The notes: a model not told the origin generated them from the letters alone. 46,829 bases of DNA from Bacillota bacterium (GCA_029008595.1 JAQXJH010000029.1:1-46829), one strand, 5' to 3'. Shown: positions 1-9,113, numbered from the stretch's first letter. Made by a program: numbers and translations.

Positions 1-75
1 CTGCCGTTCAAGAAGATAGACATTGCGGAGCTGCAGAATACCCTTCAAAAAAACGGCGCGTTCCTCGGTATATGA
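1..75 (+). CDS. 3' end of a CDS truncated by the window start (…LPFKKIDIAELQNTLQKNGAFLGI*)
   Basis: Open frame from base 1 to tga at 73-75; no family recognisable. Confidence 0.4.
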   Translation: MPFKKIDIAELQNTLQKNGAFLGI

Positions 76-190
76 TTTTCCGTTCAGGGATAAAGCGAAG
101 GCCGGTTCCGCGGCCGCAGGCATCCGGGTGCACCCTTCTGCCGTTTTCATCATAATATAGTGGAAAACAGCGATGGAAAGGGAGAGGGGC

Positions 191-682
191 ATGAAGCAGC
201 AATGGTCACCGGAATCGGTGGAATGGTTCCGGCAGCAGGCAATGGATTTTGCGCGGCGTGCGGCTGCCGCACCGGAACCGGTTCCGGTCGGCGCAGAGGA
301 CATCCATACGGCGACGGAAGCAGAATACCGGGATTTTTTAAAAAGCCATCCGGCCAACGGAAGCCTGAAAGTGCAGGTCTATACGGCACGGGGAGCGCTT
401 CCGGTGGAAAAAGCGGAGGTCGAGATCGCAAAGCTTTTTTCCGGCAATGCGCGGATCCTGTATCAGGGTACAACAGATTCGTCAGGCATTTTAGAGGACA
501 TTGCCCTGCCGGCGCTGCCCGCATCCTACTCGCAGTCGCCGGATACCGCCGCGCAGAGCGGTACGGATTATCAGGTCTCTGTTTTTCACCCATCCTTTCG
601 GGAAAAAACCGCGATGAAGGTAACGATTTTTGATCAGATTCTGACGATCCTGCCGGTGTCGCTTCGCCCGCAGCAGCAATAA
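191..682 (+). CDS. Small protein with carboxypeptidase-regulatory-like beta-sandwich region
   Basis: ORF with SD (gggag) before ATG 191 (alternative ATG 173); 'SLKVQVYTARGALPVEKAEVEI…TDSSGILEDIALP' resembles CarboxypepD_reg repeats; 17 nt upstream of the SpoIID-like gene. Confidence 0.6.
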   Translation: MKQQWSPESVEWFRQQAMDFARRAAAAPEPVPVGAEDIHTATEAEYRDFLKSHPANGSLKVQVYTARGALPVEKAEVEIAKLFSGNARILYQGTTDSSGILEDIALPALPASYSQSPDTAAQSGTDYQVSVFHPSFREKTAMKVTIFDQILTILPVSLRPQQQ

Positions 683-699
683 AAAGGGAGGGAAAAGCA

Positions 700-2040
700 G
701 TGCCGTATCCTGTTGTACCGGAAACGATCACCGTGCATCTGGGCAGGCCGGATCAGCCGGCAGAAAACGTCACGGTGCCGTTTGCCGATTATATCAAAAA
801 CGTTGCCTCCAGCGAGATTTATCCCACCTGGCCCGAAAACGCGATCCGGGCCAACCTGCTGGCGCAGATCTCCTATACGCTCAACCGGATCTATACCGAA
901 CATTACCGTAGCCGCGGGTATGACTTTGACGTGACCAATTCCACACAGTACGATCAGGCCTATGTGCCGGGAAGAGATGTTTTTGAAAATATCAGCCAAC
1001 TGACGGATGAGCTGTTCAATAATTATATTGTGCGGCAGGGCAATCTGGAACCGCTGTCCGCGCAGTTCTGCGACGGGGTCAGAGTTCAGTGCAGCGGCCT
1101 TTCGCAATGGGGCAGCGTAGATCTGGCGGACGAGGGCCTGCTGCCGTATCAGATTCTGCAGCACTATTACGGAGATGACATCGAGCTGGTGCAGAACGCG
1201 CCGGTGGGAGGGAATGTGCCCTCGTATCCGGGCGTTCCCCTCCGCCGGGGCGATACCAACGAGGAGATCCGCACGATCAAACGGGAACTGAACCGGATCG
1301 GGAAAAATTATCCCTCCATTCCGCCGATCACGGAACCCAACGATACGTTCGACCTGCAGACCGAGGATGCGGTGCGCGCCTTCCAGCGCATTTTTAATCT
1401 GACGCCGGACGGCGTCGTCGGAAAATCGACATGGTATAAGCTGAAGGAGATTTATAACGGTGTCAAACGGCTTTCGGAACTGACCAGCGAAGGGCTGACG
1501 ATTTCGGAGGCGCAGAGAAAATTTCCGAAGCTTCTCCGGTTCGGCGATACCGGGGATCCGGTTCGTGTCATTCAGTATTTTCTTGCGTTTTTGGGCTTTT
1601 TTATTCCGGAACTGCCGCAGATCGCGATCACCGGACAATTCGATGAAAACACCCGCGATGCCGTGCTGACTTTTCAGAACCGCTACGGCCTGACGGTGGA
1701 CGGCATCGTCGGTCGGAATACCTGGAACAAGATCCGGGAGGTCTATCAGGAGGTCGCCGCGGACCTGCCTGCCGAATACAGAAGCCTTCTGGAGGATGTT
1801 TTCCCCGGCAGAGATCTCGCGCTGAACGAAAAAGGGCCGGACGTTGCGCATATGCAGGCGTATCTGAAACAAATCGCGGAAAGCGATCCGTCCATTCCTC
1901 CGGTGGAGGTGACCGGAGTCTATGACGAGGCGACACAGGCGGCGGTGCGCGAACTGGAAAAACAGCTTGGCCTTGAACCGAACGGAGTGATCGGCGCGCT
2001 GACGTGGAGCGCGATCATCATGCGCGCACGCGGCCTCTGA
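700..2040 (+). CDS. SpoIID/LytB-like domain protein with about three C-terminal PG_binding_1 repeats
   Basis: N-terminal 'PFADYIKNVASSEIYPTWPENAIRANLLAQISYTLNR' is SpoIID-like; repeats 'LRRGDTNEEIRTIKRELN…AVRAFQRIFNLTPDGVVGKSTW', 'LRFGDTGDPVRVIQYFL…AVLTFQNRYGLTVDGIVGRNTW', 'DVAHMQAYL…AVRELEKQLGLEPNGVIGALTW'. Confidence 0.8.
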   Translation: MPYPVVPETITVHLGRPDQPAENVTVPFADYIKNVASSEIYPTWPENAIRANLLAQISYTLNRIYTEHYRSRGYDFDVTNSTQYDQAYVPGRDVFENISQLTDELFNNYIVRQGNLEPLSAQFCDGVRVQCSGLSQWGSVDLADEGLLPYQILQHYYGDDIELVQNAPVGGNVPSYPGVPLRRGDTNEEIRTIKRELNRIGKNYPSIPPITEPNDTFDLQTEDAVRAFQRIFNLTPDGVVGKSTWYKLKEIYNGVKRLSELTSEGLTISEAQRKFPKLLRFGDTGDPVRVIQYFLAFLGFFIPELPQIAITGQFDENTRDAVLTFQNRYGLTVDGIVGRNTWNKIREVYQEVAADLPAEYRSLLEDVFPGRDLALNEKGPDVAHMQAYLKQIAESDPSIPPVEVTGVYDEATQAAVRELEKQLGLEPNGVIGALTWSAIIMRARGL

Positions 2041-2071
2041 AAATGTGCAGTCGGGGAAACGGTCACAGGGA

Positions 2072-2101
2072 TTGACTTTGTTGCTTCGAGTATACTATAA
2101 T
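2072..2101 (+). promoter_or_regulatory. Sigma-A-like promoter TTGACT-N18-TATAAT
   Basis: TTGACT at 2072-2077, TATAAT at 2096-2101, upstream of the Crp/Fnr gene. Confidence 0.6.
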
Positions 2102-2196
2102 ATAATCGTCTCTACGTTGTTTTTACAACATGATACGATATTTGTGCTTCCGGTTCAGGCGGTCGTCCGACCGGCGGTTCCGGCGGGCGCAGGAGG

Positions 2197-2865
2197 ATGC
2201 AGAAAATGAAACCGGAATCCGGACTGCCGTATGGGGCCGCGCTGTTCTGCGGGATCGAACCGGCAGAGCAGCAGAAATTGCTTCGCTGCATGGCGGCCGT
2301 GCGGCGAAGCTATGACAAAGGCGAATACATTTTTTCTGCCGGTGAAAGCGCGGGGCGGATCGGGCTGCTGCTGAGCGGCTGCGTCTGCGTCGTAAAGGAG
2401 GATTACTGGGGGAACCGGTCGATCCTGACGAGGATCACGGCGGGAGAACTGTTTGGCGAAACCTTTGCCTGCAGCGGAAGAGAAAAGCTGCCGGTCAGCG
2501 TTGTCAGTACGGAAAAATCGGACGTGCTTCTGCTGGATTACGCCAGATTGATGAACACCTGCCCAACGGCCTGCGGCTGCCACACAAAGGTGATCCGCAA
2601 CCTGGTGCGGGAGCTGGCGGAAAAGAGCGTCCGGCTGACCGAAAAAATGGAGCATGCGCTGCGCCGGACGACAAAAGAAAAGCTGCTGTCGTACCTTTCG
2701 GCCGAAGCGGAACGGGCGGGCAGCTCCAGCTTTTCCATTCCGTTCAACCGGCAGGAGCTGGCGGATTTTCTGGCTGTGGACCGCAGCGCGATGTCGGCGG
2801 AGCTTTGCCGTCTGCGGGACCGGGGCATTCTGGAATTCAGCAAAAATCGGTTTCGTTTATTGTAA
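2197..2865 (+). CDS. Crp/Fnr family transcriptional regulator
   Basis: cNMP-binding-like N-terminus ('YIFSAGESAGRIGLLLSGCVCVVKEDYWGNRSILTRITAGELFGE') and C-terminal HTH ('NRQELADFLAVDRSAMSAELCRLRDRGILEF'); strong SD aggagg. Confidence 0.88.
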   Translation: MQKMKPESGLPYGAALFCGIEPAEQQKLLRCMAAVRRSYDKGEYIFSAGESAGRIGLLLSGCVCVVKEDYWGNRSILTRITAGELFGETFACSGREKLPVSVVSTEKSDVLLLDYARLMNTCPTACGCHTKVIRNLVRELAEKSVRLTEKMEHALRRTTKEKLLSYLSAEAERAGSSSFSIPFNRQELADFLAVDRSAMSAELCRLRDRGILEFSKNRFRLL

Positions 2866-3011
2866 ACTTTTTGAAAACGTTGCAAAAACAACAGAAAAGC
2901 CATGAGAATCATGATACAATAAGACTATCGGGTTCTGACTGCTTCTCTGCAGGCGGCAGCGGCTGATCCTTCTGCCGGGAAGAAACGGCCGTGCGGCCGG
3001 ACGTATGAATT

Positions 3012-4868
3012 TTGGAGGGAATGTTGATGTATTGCGTAAAAAAAATCAGCAGCGATCTTTGCTGGGTCGGCGGAAACGACCGCAGGCTGGCGCTGTTTGA
3101 AAACGTGTTTCCCGTGGAGCGCGGCGTTTCTTACAACGCCTATCTGCTCACAGACGAAAAAACCGTATTGCTGGATACGGTTGACCGCTCGGTGAGCCAT
3201 CAGTTTTTTGAAAATCTGGCGTACGCGCTGAACGGCCGCCCGCTCGACTATGTCATTGTCAACCACATGGAGCCGGATCACTGCGCAACGCTGGACGAGT
3301 TGATCCTGCGTCATCCGGAAACCAGAATCGTCTGCAATGCCAAAACGCTGGCGATGATCCGCCAGTTTTTTACCTTTGAAACGGATTCGCGCACACAGCT
3401 GGTCAAGGAAGGCGATACGCTGGTTACCGGGCGCCATACGCTGACGTTTGTCATGGCGCCGATGGTGCATTGGCCGGAAGTCATGGTCACCTACGACTGC
3501 ACGGACAAGATCCTGTTTTCGGCGGATGCGTTCGGAACCTTCGGCGCGCTGGGCGGCAATCTGTTTGCGGACGAAGTCAATTTTGCTGCGGATTGGCTGC
3601 CGGATGCCCGCCGCTATTATACGAACATCGTCGGAAAATATGGAACACAGGTTCAGGCTCTGCTGAAAAAGGCTGCCGGGCTTGAGATCGGAATGATCTG
3701 CCCGCTGCACGGGCCGGTCTGGCGCAAGAATATCGGCTGGTTTGTGGAAAAGTATCAGCAGTGGAGCCGCTATCAGCCGGAGGAGACGGCCCTGATGATC
3801 GCGTACGCTTCCGTTTACGGCGACACGGAAAACGCTGCCGAGATCCTGGCCGGAAAACTTGCCGAACGCGGCGTGCGCGACGTCAGGCTCTATGACGTTT
3901 CGGTCACGCATCCGTCGGTCATCGTGGCCGAAGCCTTCCGCTGCAGCCATCTGGTCTTTGCTTCCACCACCTACAACGCGGGCATCTTCTGCAATATGGA
4001 GACCGCGCTGCTCGATCTGAAGGCGCATAATCTGCAGAACCGCACCGTTGCGCTGATCGAAAACGGTTCCTGGGCGGCAACGTCCGGCGGGCTGATGAAG
4101 GGTATCTTTGATTCGATGAAAAACATGACCGTGCTGCCCCAGACCGTCAGCATCCGCTCTGCCCTGCGGGAAGAGCAGCTTGCAGAGCTGGACGCAATGG
4201 CCGACGCGATCGTCGCTTCGATGCCTGTCCCGGCGCCCGTTTCCCACGAGGAAAAAATCGAGCAGAATGCGATGTTCAAGCTTTCCTACGGGCTGTTCGT
4301 CCTTTCCGCACAGGGCAAAGGCGGGGACAACGCCTGCATTATCAACACGGCAATGCAGGTGACGGATTCGCCGAAACGCATTACGATCGCCGTGAACAAA
4401 GCGAATCTGACGCATGATCTGATCGCGGAGGACGGAAAATTCACGCTTTCGGTGCTTTCGCAGGATGCGCCGTTTGCCGTCTTTGAACGGTTCGGTTTTC
4501 AGAGCGGGCGCACAGCCGATAAATTTGCCGGTTTCGATCCGGTCGCCCGTGCCGAAAACGGCCTGCTGTATCTGACTGAGTTTGCCAATGCGTTTATTTC
4601 CGCCCGGGTGGTCTCTTCGGAGGACTGCGGCACCCACACGGTCTTTACGGCTGAGGTGACGGAGGCAAAGGTGCTTTCGGCGGTACCGTCGGTGACCTAT
4701 GAATATTATTTTTCCAGCATCAAGCCGAAGCCTCAGCCGCCGGAGGGCAGCAAAAAAGGCTTTGTCTGCCGGATCTGCGGCTATGTTTACGAAGGAGAAA
4801 CGCTGCCGTCCGATTTTATCTGTCCGCTGTGCAAGCACGGTGCGGAGGATTTTGAACCGCTGCAGTAA
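3012..4868 (+). CDS. Multidomain flavodiiron protein: beta-lactamase-like diiron core, flavodoxin, flavin reductase-like, C-terminal rubredoxin
   Basis: Diiron motif 'NHMEPDHCATLDE', flavodoxin region 'ALMIAYASVYGDTENAAEILA', flavin reductase-like 'MFKLSYGLFVLSAQGKGGDNACIINTAMQVTDSPKRITIAVNKANLTHDLI', rubredoxin 'FVCRICGYVYEGETLPSDFICPLCKHGAEDFEPL'. Confidence 0.92.
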   Translation: MEGMLMYCVKKISSDLCWVGGNDRRLALFENVFPVERGVSYNAYLLTDEKTVLLDTVDRSVSHQFFENLAYALNGRPLDYVIVNHMEPDHCATLDELILRHPETRIVCNAKTLAMIRQFFTFETDSRTQLVKEGDTLVTGRHTLTFVMAPMVHWPEVMVTYDCTDKILFSADAFGTFGALGGNLFADEVNFAADWLPDARRYYTNIVGKYGTQVQALLKKAAGLEIGMICPLHGPVWRKNIGWFVEKYQQWSRYQPEETALMIAYASVYGDTENAAEILAGKLAERGVRDVRLYDVSVTHPSVIVAEAFRCSHLVFASTTYNAGIFCNMETALLDLKAHNLQNRTVALIENGSWAATSGGLMKGIFDSMKNMTVLPQTVSIRSALREEQLAELDAMADAIVASMPVPAPVSHEEKIEQNAMFKLSYGLFVLSAQGKGGDNACIINTAMQVTDSPKRITIAVNKANLTHDLIAEDGKFTLSVLSQDAPFAVFERFGFQSGRTADKFAGFDPVARAENGLLYLTEFANAFISARVVSSEDCGTHTVFTAEVTEAKVLSAVPSVTYEYYFSSIKPKPQPPEGSKKGFVCRICGYVYEGETLPSDFICPLCKHGAEDFEPLQ

Positions 4869-4919
4869 CGGCGCCGGTAAGGCTGCCGGCTGAAATATTA
4901 CGGAAAGGAGGCGAAAACA

Positions 4920-5078
4920 ATGAAAAAATATGTCTGCGATATCTGCGGCTATGTTTATGACGAACAGGCCGGGGATCCGGAAAACGGAATTGCTCCGGGC
5001 ACCAAATGGGAAGATCTTCCCGATGATTTTGTCTGCCCGCTGTGCGGCGTCGGAAAGGACAGCTTCAGCGAAGAATAA
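4920..5078 (+). CDS. Rubredoxin (52 aa)
   Basis: Translation [52 protein letters not shown], two CxxC motifs; below the ORF-track size cutoff; SD aaaggagg. Confidence 0.97.
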   Translation: MKKYVCDICGYVYDEQAGDPENGIAPGTKWEDLPDDFVCPLCGVGKDSFSEE

Positions 5079-5166
5079 GTTTTTTCTTCCGTTTTTCTGC
5101 TTTGTATAATTTTCGTTTTCAGGTGCCAAACTAACGGCAAATGAAAAAACGAAGGGGATCAGAACC

Positions 5167-5607
5167 ATGGAGACGCAGAAAAACGATACCGCTGAATTGC
5201 TGAAGGAGTGCAGCGCAGGGTCCAAAATGGCTGTTGACGCGATCGATCAGATTTTGCCGATGACAGAAGGCGAAAGCCTGCGCCGGCTGCTGAGCGACAG
5301 CAAGCAGAAGCACACGATCCTGGGCGAAAAGATCCACAAGGAGCTGGCAGAAAACGGCCAGCGGGAGGAAGACCCGCCCGCAATGGCCAAGGCGATGGCT
5401 CATGTAACGACTTCGGTCAAAATGATGCTCAACGGTGATGACCATCAGGTGGCCGGCATTATCACCGACGGATGCAATATGGGGATCAAGTCGCTGCACG
5501 AGTATCTCAACCAATACCGGGGCGCTGCGCCGGAAGCGAGAAAGCTGGCCGGAGAGCTGGCAGATCTGGAAGCTTCTCTGATGGAGGATCTGCAGCCGTA
5601 TCTGTAA
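5167..5607 (+). CDS. Helical protein, possibly ferritin-like/DUF2383-like, unknown function
   Basis: 146-aa mostly helical ORF with repeated acidic/His residues, downstream of rubredoxin. Confidence 0.6.
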   Translation: METQKNDTAELLKECSAGSKMAVDAIDQILPMTEGESLRRLLSDSKQKHTILGEKIHKELAENGQREEDPPAMAKAMAHVTTSVKMMLNGDDHQVAGIITDGCNMGIKSLHEYLNQYRGAAPEARKLAGELADLEASLMEDLQPYL

Positions 5608-5630
5608 TTCAAAAGGTTTCCCGAATGCGA

Positions 5631-5678
5631 AAACACCCGCGAAAGCGTGATGCACGCTTCTTTTGCGGGTGTTTTTTT
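5631..5678 (+). terminator. Rho-independent terminator
   Basis: aaacacccgcgaaagcgtgatgcacgcttcttttgcgggtgttttttt: long stem plus T-tract. Confidence 0.88.
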
Positions 5679-5705
5679 GCGTGCTGCCCCGTTTTTGCAG
5701 AAAAA

Positions 5706-5735
5706 TTGACAATTCCCTCGCGATGCGGCTATAAT
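5706..5735 (+). promoter_or_regulatory. Sigma-A-like promoter TTGACA-N18-TATAAT
   Basis: TTGACA 5706-5711, TATAAT 5730-5735. Confidence 0.65.
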
Positions 5736-5762
5736 AATACTGTTTACCGAAAGAGATCTCAA

Positions 5763-6203
5763 ATGAAAACGGAGGGATTTGCAATGCAGCTGCAGGAAGC
5801 GCAGGAAATCGTCCGGAACGCCTGCCGAATCCTGCTGATTGCCGGGGGCGGGATCCTGATTTATCTCGGGATCCTGAAATGGCGGTACCCATGGGGAAGG
5901 AAGCTCCGTGTGGATGCCGAGATCCTCGGCTTTTTGGCAGAGTACAATGGCAAAGGAGCGCTTTCGTGCCCGGTGGTGAACCTTGGCGAAAACGGCGAGC
6001 TTCGGCCTGTCGCGGTGCAGTCGCTGAAAGCGCGCTGGAAGCAGCAGCCGGGGCAGACAATACCGGTCTGCTTTTTTCCGGGGGATTTTTCTCATGTTGC
6101 GCTGGCGGAGAAAAGAGGACAAAAGGGATTTGCTGCGGTGCAGATTCTCTGCGGAGCTGCAATGGTATTGGGGTTTGGTCTTCGGCTGCTCGGAAAAGGA
6201 TAA
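5763..6203 (+). CDS. Small membrane-anchored protein of unknown function
   Basis: ATG 5763 (alternative 5784); two hydrophobic segments 'ILLIAGGGILIYLGIL' and 'AAVQILCGAAMVLGFGLRLL'. Confidence 0.6.
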   Translation: MKTEGFAMQLQEAQEIVRNACRILLIAGGGILIYLGILKWRYPWGRKLRVDAEILGFLAEYNGKGALSCPVVNLGENGELRPVAVQSLKARWKQQPGQTIPVCFFPGDFSHVALAEKRGQKGFAAVQILCGAAMVLGFGLRLLGKG

Positions 6204-6245
6204 GCCCGAAGTCTGAACAAAAGAGGAGAAAGGACGGAACAGGCG

Positions 6246-7514
6246 ATGCATCTGAAAGAGGAGCCGTTCGGTGTTGCGGTCATCGGCGGCGGAGCATCCG
6301 GTCTGGCGGCGGCGGTCAGTGCGGCGCGGCAGAATCCCCGCGGCGGCGTGGTGCTGCTGGAAAAGCAGGATCGTGTGGGCAAAAAGCTGCTGGCAACGGG
6401 CAACGGCCGCTGCAATCTGAGCAACCGCTTTGCGCAGCAGGAGCGTTGCTATTTCGGTGACAGCGCTTTTGCGCGGCGCGTGCTGCAGTCGGTTTCTCCG
6501 GCAGAAACACTTGACTTTTTCCGCTCTCTCGGTCTGGAAACGTTTGAGGAGGAGGAAGGCCGGGTCTACCCCTGCGGGGAACAGGCGTCCGCAGTGCTGG
6601 ATCTGCTGCGGGCGGGCGCGGCCGGCTGCGGCGTAACGGAGGAAACGGAATTCCCGGTGGAATCCGCAGAGGTGCGCGGCGGCCTGTTTTTGGTGCACGG
6701 AGCGGCAAAAACGATCTCCGCGCGCAGGCTGGTGGTCGCCTGCGGCGGTGCGGCTGCCCCTTCGCTGGGCGGAACCATGAGCGGGTATGAGCTGCTCGGC
6801 GCATTCGGTCACAGGCGGACAAGGATTTTTGCGGCGCTGTGCCCGATCCGGACAGAGGAAGCGCTGGTTCGTCCGTTGAAGGGCGTTCGCTGCAAGGCGA
6901 AGGTGACGCTGCTGGCCGACGGAGAACCGGTTGCGTCGGAACGGGGAGAGGTGCAGTTTGCGCAGGGAGCGCTTTCCGGCATCTGTGTATTTCAGCTTTC
7001 GCGGTTTGCCGGGGAATTCTTTACGGCAGGCACCGTATGCGGCAAAAGGCGCCGGTCGCTTTCGCTTTCCCTCGCTTTGCTGGAGCGGACGGAGCGGGAG
7101 GTGTCCGCCTTGCTGCAGAACCGCCGCAGGCTGCTGCGGAGTCTGCCTGCGGAACAGTTTCTGACCGGCCTGTTTCATAAGAAGATCGGCTTCGAGCTGC
7201 TTCGCACCGTTGTGCAGAAGCCATCGGGCAAAACGGTGGGGGAATTGAGCGACGGTGAACTGGCAGCGCTCGGCAGGCTGATCTGTGACTGGCGCTTCCC
7301 GGTCACAGGCGCGTCCGGTTTTGCACAGGCGCAGGTGACGGCAGGCGGCGTGGAAACCGGCGGATTTTCTCCGCTGACCATGGAATCCGTATACGTTCCG
7401 GGGCTGTTCGCCTGCGGTGAGGTTCTCAACGTGGACGGTCTCTGCGGCGGATACAATTTACAATGGGCGTGGAGCAGCGGCATTCTGGCCGGGCGCACGG
7501 CAGGAAAGGCGTGA
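6246..7514 (+). CDS. NAD(P)/FAD-dependent oxidoreductase, HI0933/YhiN-like family
   Basis: 'VAVIGGGASGLAAAVSAARQNPRGGVVLLEKQDRVGKKLLATGNGRCNLSN' and C-terminal 'GLFACGEVLNVDGLCGGYNLQWAWSSG'. Confidence 0.9.
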   Translation: MHLKEEPFGVAVIGGGASGLAAAVSAARQNPRGGVVLLEKQDRVGKKLLATGNGRCNLSNRFAQQERCYFGDSAFARRVLQSVSPAETLDFFRSLGLETFEEEEGRVYPCGEQASAVLDLLRAGAAGCGVTEETEFPVESAEVRGGLFLVHGAAKTISARRLVVACGGAAAPSLGGTMSGYELLGAFGHRRTRIFAALCPIRTEEALVRPLKGVRCKAKVTLLADGEPVASERGEVQFAQGALSGICVFQLSRFAGEFFTAGTVCGKRRRSLSLSLALLERTEREVSALLQNRRRLLRSLPAEQFLTGLFHKKIGFELLRTVVQKPSGKTVGELSDGELAALGRLICDWRFPVTGASGFAQAQVTAGGVETGGFSPLTMESVYVPGLFACGEVLNVDGLCGGYNLQWAWSSGILAGRTAGKA

Positions 7515-7523
7515 AAGGAACCG

Positions 7524-9113
7524 TTGATTCGCATTCAGAATATTTCTCTTCCGCTGGATTACCGGCAGCAGGATCTGGTTGGCAGCGTTTGTACTGCGCT
7601 GCGCGTTCGGCCGGCCCTGGTGCGCAGCGTCCGGCTTTACCGCCGCTCGGTCGATGCGCGGCATAAAAACGACATCCATTTTACGGTTACCGTCGATGCG
7701 GAAATTGACGGAACGCTGCCGCGCCTGCCGAAAAACGCTTCGGTGGTGCAACCGTACCGCTATCATATCGGGCGCTTCCCGGAACCGGAAAAGCGGCCGG
7801 TCGTGGTCGGCAGCGGACCGGCCGGGCTTTTTGCGGCGTTGGTGCTGGCGCGGGCAGGGCAGGCGCCGGTCGTGCTGGAACGCGGGCGGACGGTGGAAGA
7901 ACGGACGCGCAATGTGGAACGCTTCTGGAAAACGGGAGAACTGCAGACGGAATCCAATGTGCAGTTCGGAGAAGGCGGCGCAGGAACCTTTTCGGACGGA
8001 AAGCTGAACACCGGTACAAAGGATCCGCATATCCGCTATATTTTAGAGGAGTTTGCAGCGTGCGGCGCACCGGAAGAGATCCTGTACGATGCAAAGCCGC
8101 TTGTCGGCACCGACCGGCTGCATCAGGTGATCCCGGCGCTGCGAAAGAAAATTGAAGCGTTGGGCGGTGAATTCCGCTTTTCCCACCGCGTGGACGGCAT
8201 TGATACGGAAGGCGGCAGGCTGCGCGGCTTAAAGGTGCAGCCGGAGAACGCTGCCGCTTATGAGCTGGAAACGGACTGCGCCGTTTTTGCGATCGGCCAC
8301 AGTGCGCGCGATACGTTTGAAATGCTGCTGCATGCGGGGATCTTCATGGAGCAGAAGCCGTTCTCGGTCGGCGCGCGCATTGAGCACAGCCAGGCAATGA
8401 TCGACCGCGCCCAATACGGCAGATTTGCCGGTCATCCGGCGCTCGGCGCTGCGGATTACAAGCTTGCGGTGCATACGGCATCCGGCCGGGGCGTTTATAC
8501 CTTCTGTATGTGTCCGGGCGGCGAGGTGGTCGCTGCTGCATCGGAGGAAGGGCGCGTGGTCACCAACGGAATGAGCTGTTGGGCGCGCGACAGGGAAAAT
8601 GCCAATGCGGCGCTGCTGGTCGGTGTCGGAACCGACGACTTCGGTTCCGGCGCTCCGCTGGCCGGGATGGAATTTCAGCGCAGACTGGAAGCCGCGGCCT
8701 TTGCGGCGGGCGGCGGAGGCTACCGTGCGCCGGCGCAGACGGTCGGCGATTTTCTTGCGGGGCGCGCTTCTGCCGGATTCGGCGTCGTTCGTCCGTCCTA
8801 TTCGCGCGGGGTGCAGCCGGGCGATCTCGCCGCCTGCCTGCCGGCGCAGATCTGCGAAGCCATGCGCGAAGGCATCCGCATGATGGACAGCCGCCTGCAC
8901 GGTTTTGCCTCGGAGGAAGCGGTGCTCACCGGCGTGGAAACGCGCAGCTCCTCCCCGGTCCGGATCCTTCGCGGAGAATCCCTGCAGTCGGTTTCCGTTG
9001 CAGGGCTTTATCCCTGCGGGGAAGGCGCAGGCTATGCGGGCGGCATCGTTTCTGCGGCAGCGGACGGGATCCGCTGTGCCGAGCAGATCCTGCGGCAGCG
9101 GACGGCCGGATAA
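7524..9113 (+). CDS. FAD-dependent dehydrogenase (COG2509-like)
   Basis: TTG start; 'RPVVVGSGPAGLFAALVLARAGQAPVVLERG', 'FGEGGAGTFSDGKLNTG', 'GLYPCGEGAGYAGGIVSAAADGIRCAEQI'. Confidence 0.88.
   Translation: MIRIQNISLPLDYRQQDLVGSVCTALRVRPALVRSVRLYRRSVDARHKNDIHFTVTVDAEIDGTLPRLPKNASVVQPYRYHIGRFPEPEKRPVVVGSGPAGLFAALVLARAGQAPVVLERGRTVEERTRNVERFWKTGELQTESNVQFGEGGAGTFSDGKLNTGTKDPHIRYILEEFAACGAPEEILYDAKPLVGTDRLHQVIPALRKKIEALGGEFRFSHRVDGIDTEGGRLRGLKVQPENAAAYELETDCAVFAIGHSARDTFEMLLHAGIFMEQKPFSVGARIEHSQAMIDRAQYGRFAGHPALGAADYKLAVHTASGRGVYTFCMCPGGEVVAAASEEGRVVTNGMSCWARDRENANAALLVGVGTDDFGSGAPLAGMEFQRRLEAAAFAAGGGGYRAPAQTVGDFLAGRASAGFGVVRPSYSRGVQPGDLAACLPAQICEAMREGIRMMDSRLHGFASEEAVLTGVETRSSSPVRILRGESLQSVSVAGLYPCGEGAGYAGGIVSAAADGIRCAEQILRQRTAG

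Noticed and set aside
634-1872. 412-aa minus-strand ORF opposite the SpoIID-like gene
   Set aside because: Antisense artefact of a well-supported plus-strand gene.
2925-5225. 766-aa minus-strand ORF opposite the flavodiiron/rubredoxin genes
   Set aside because: Exact antisense of recognisable genes; low-complexity R/H/F-rich translation typical of GC-rich antisense frames; no SD or motif.
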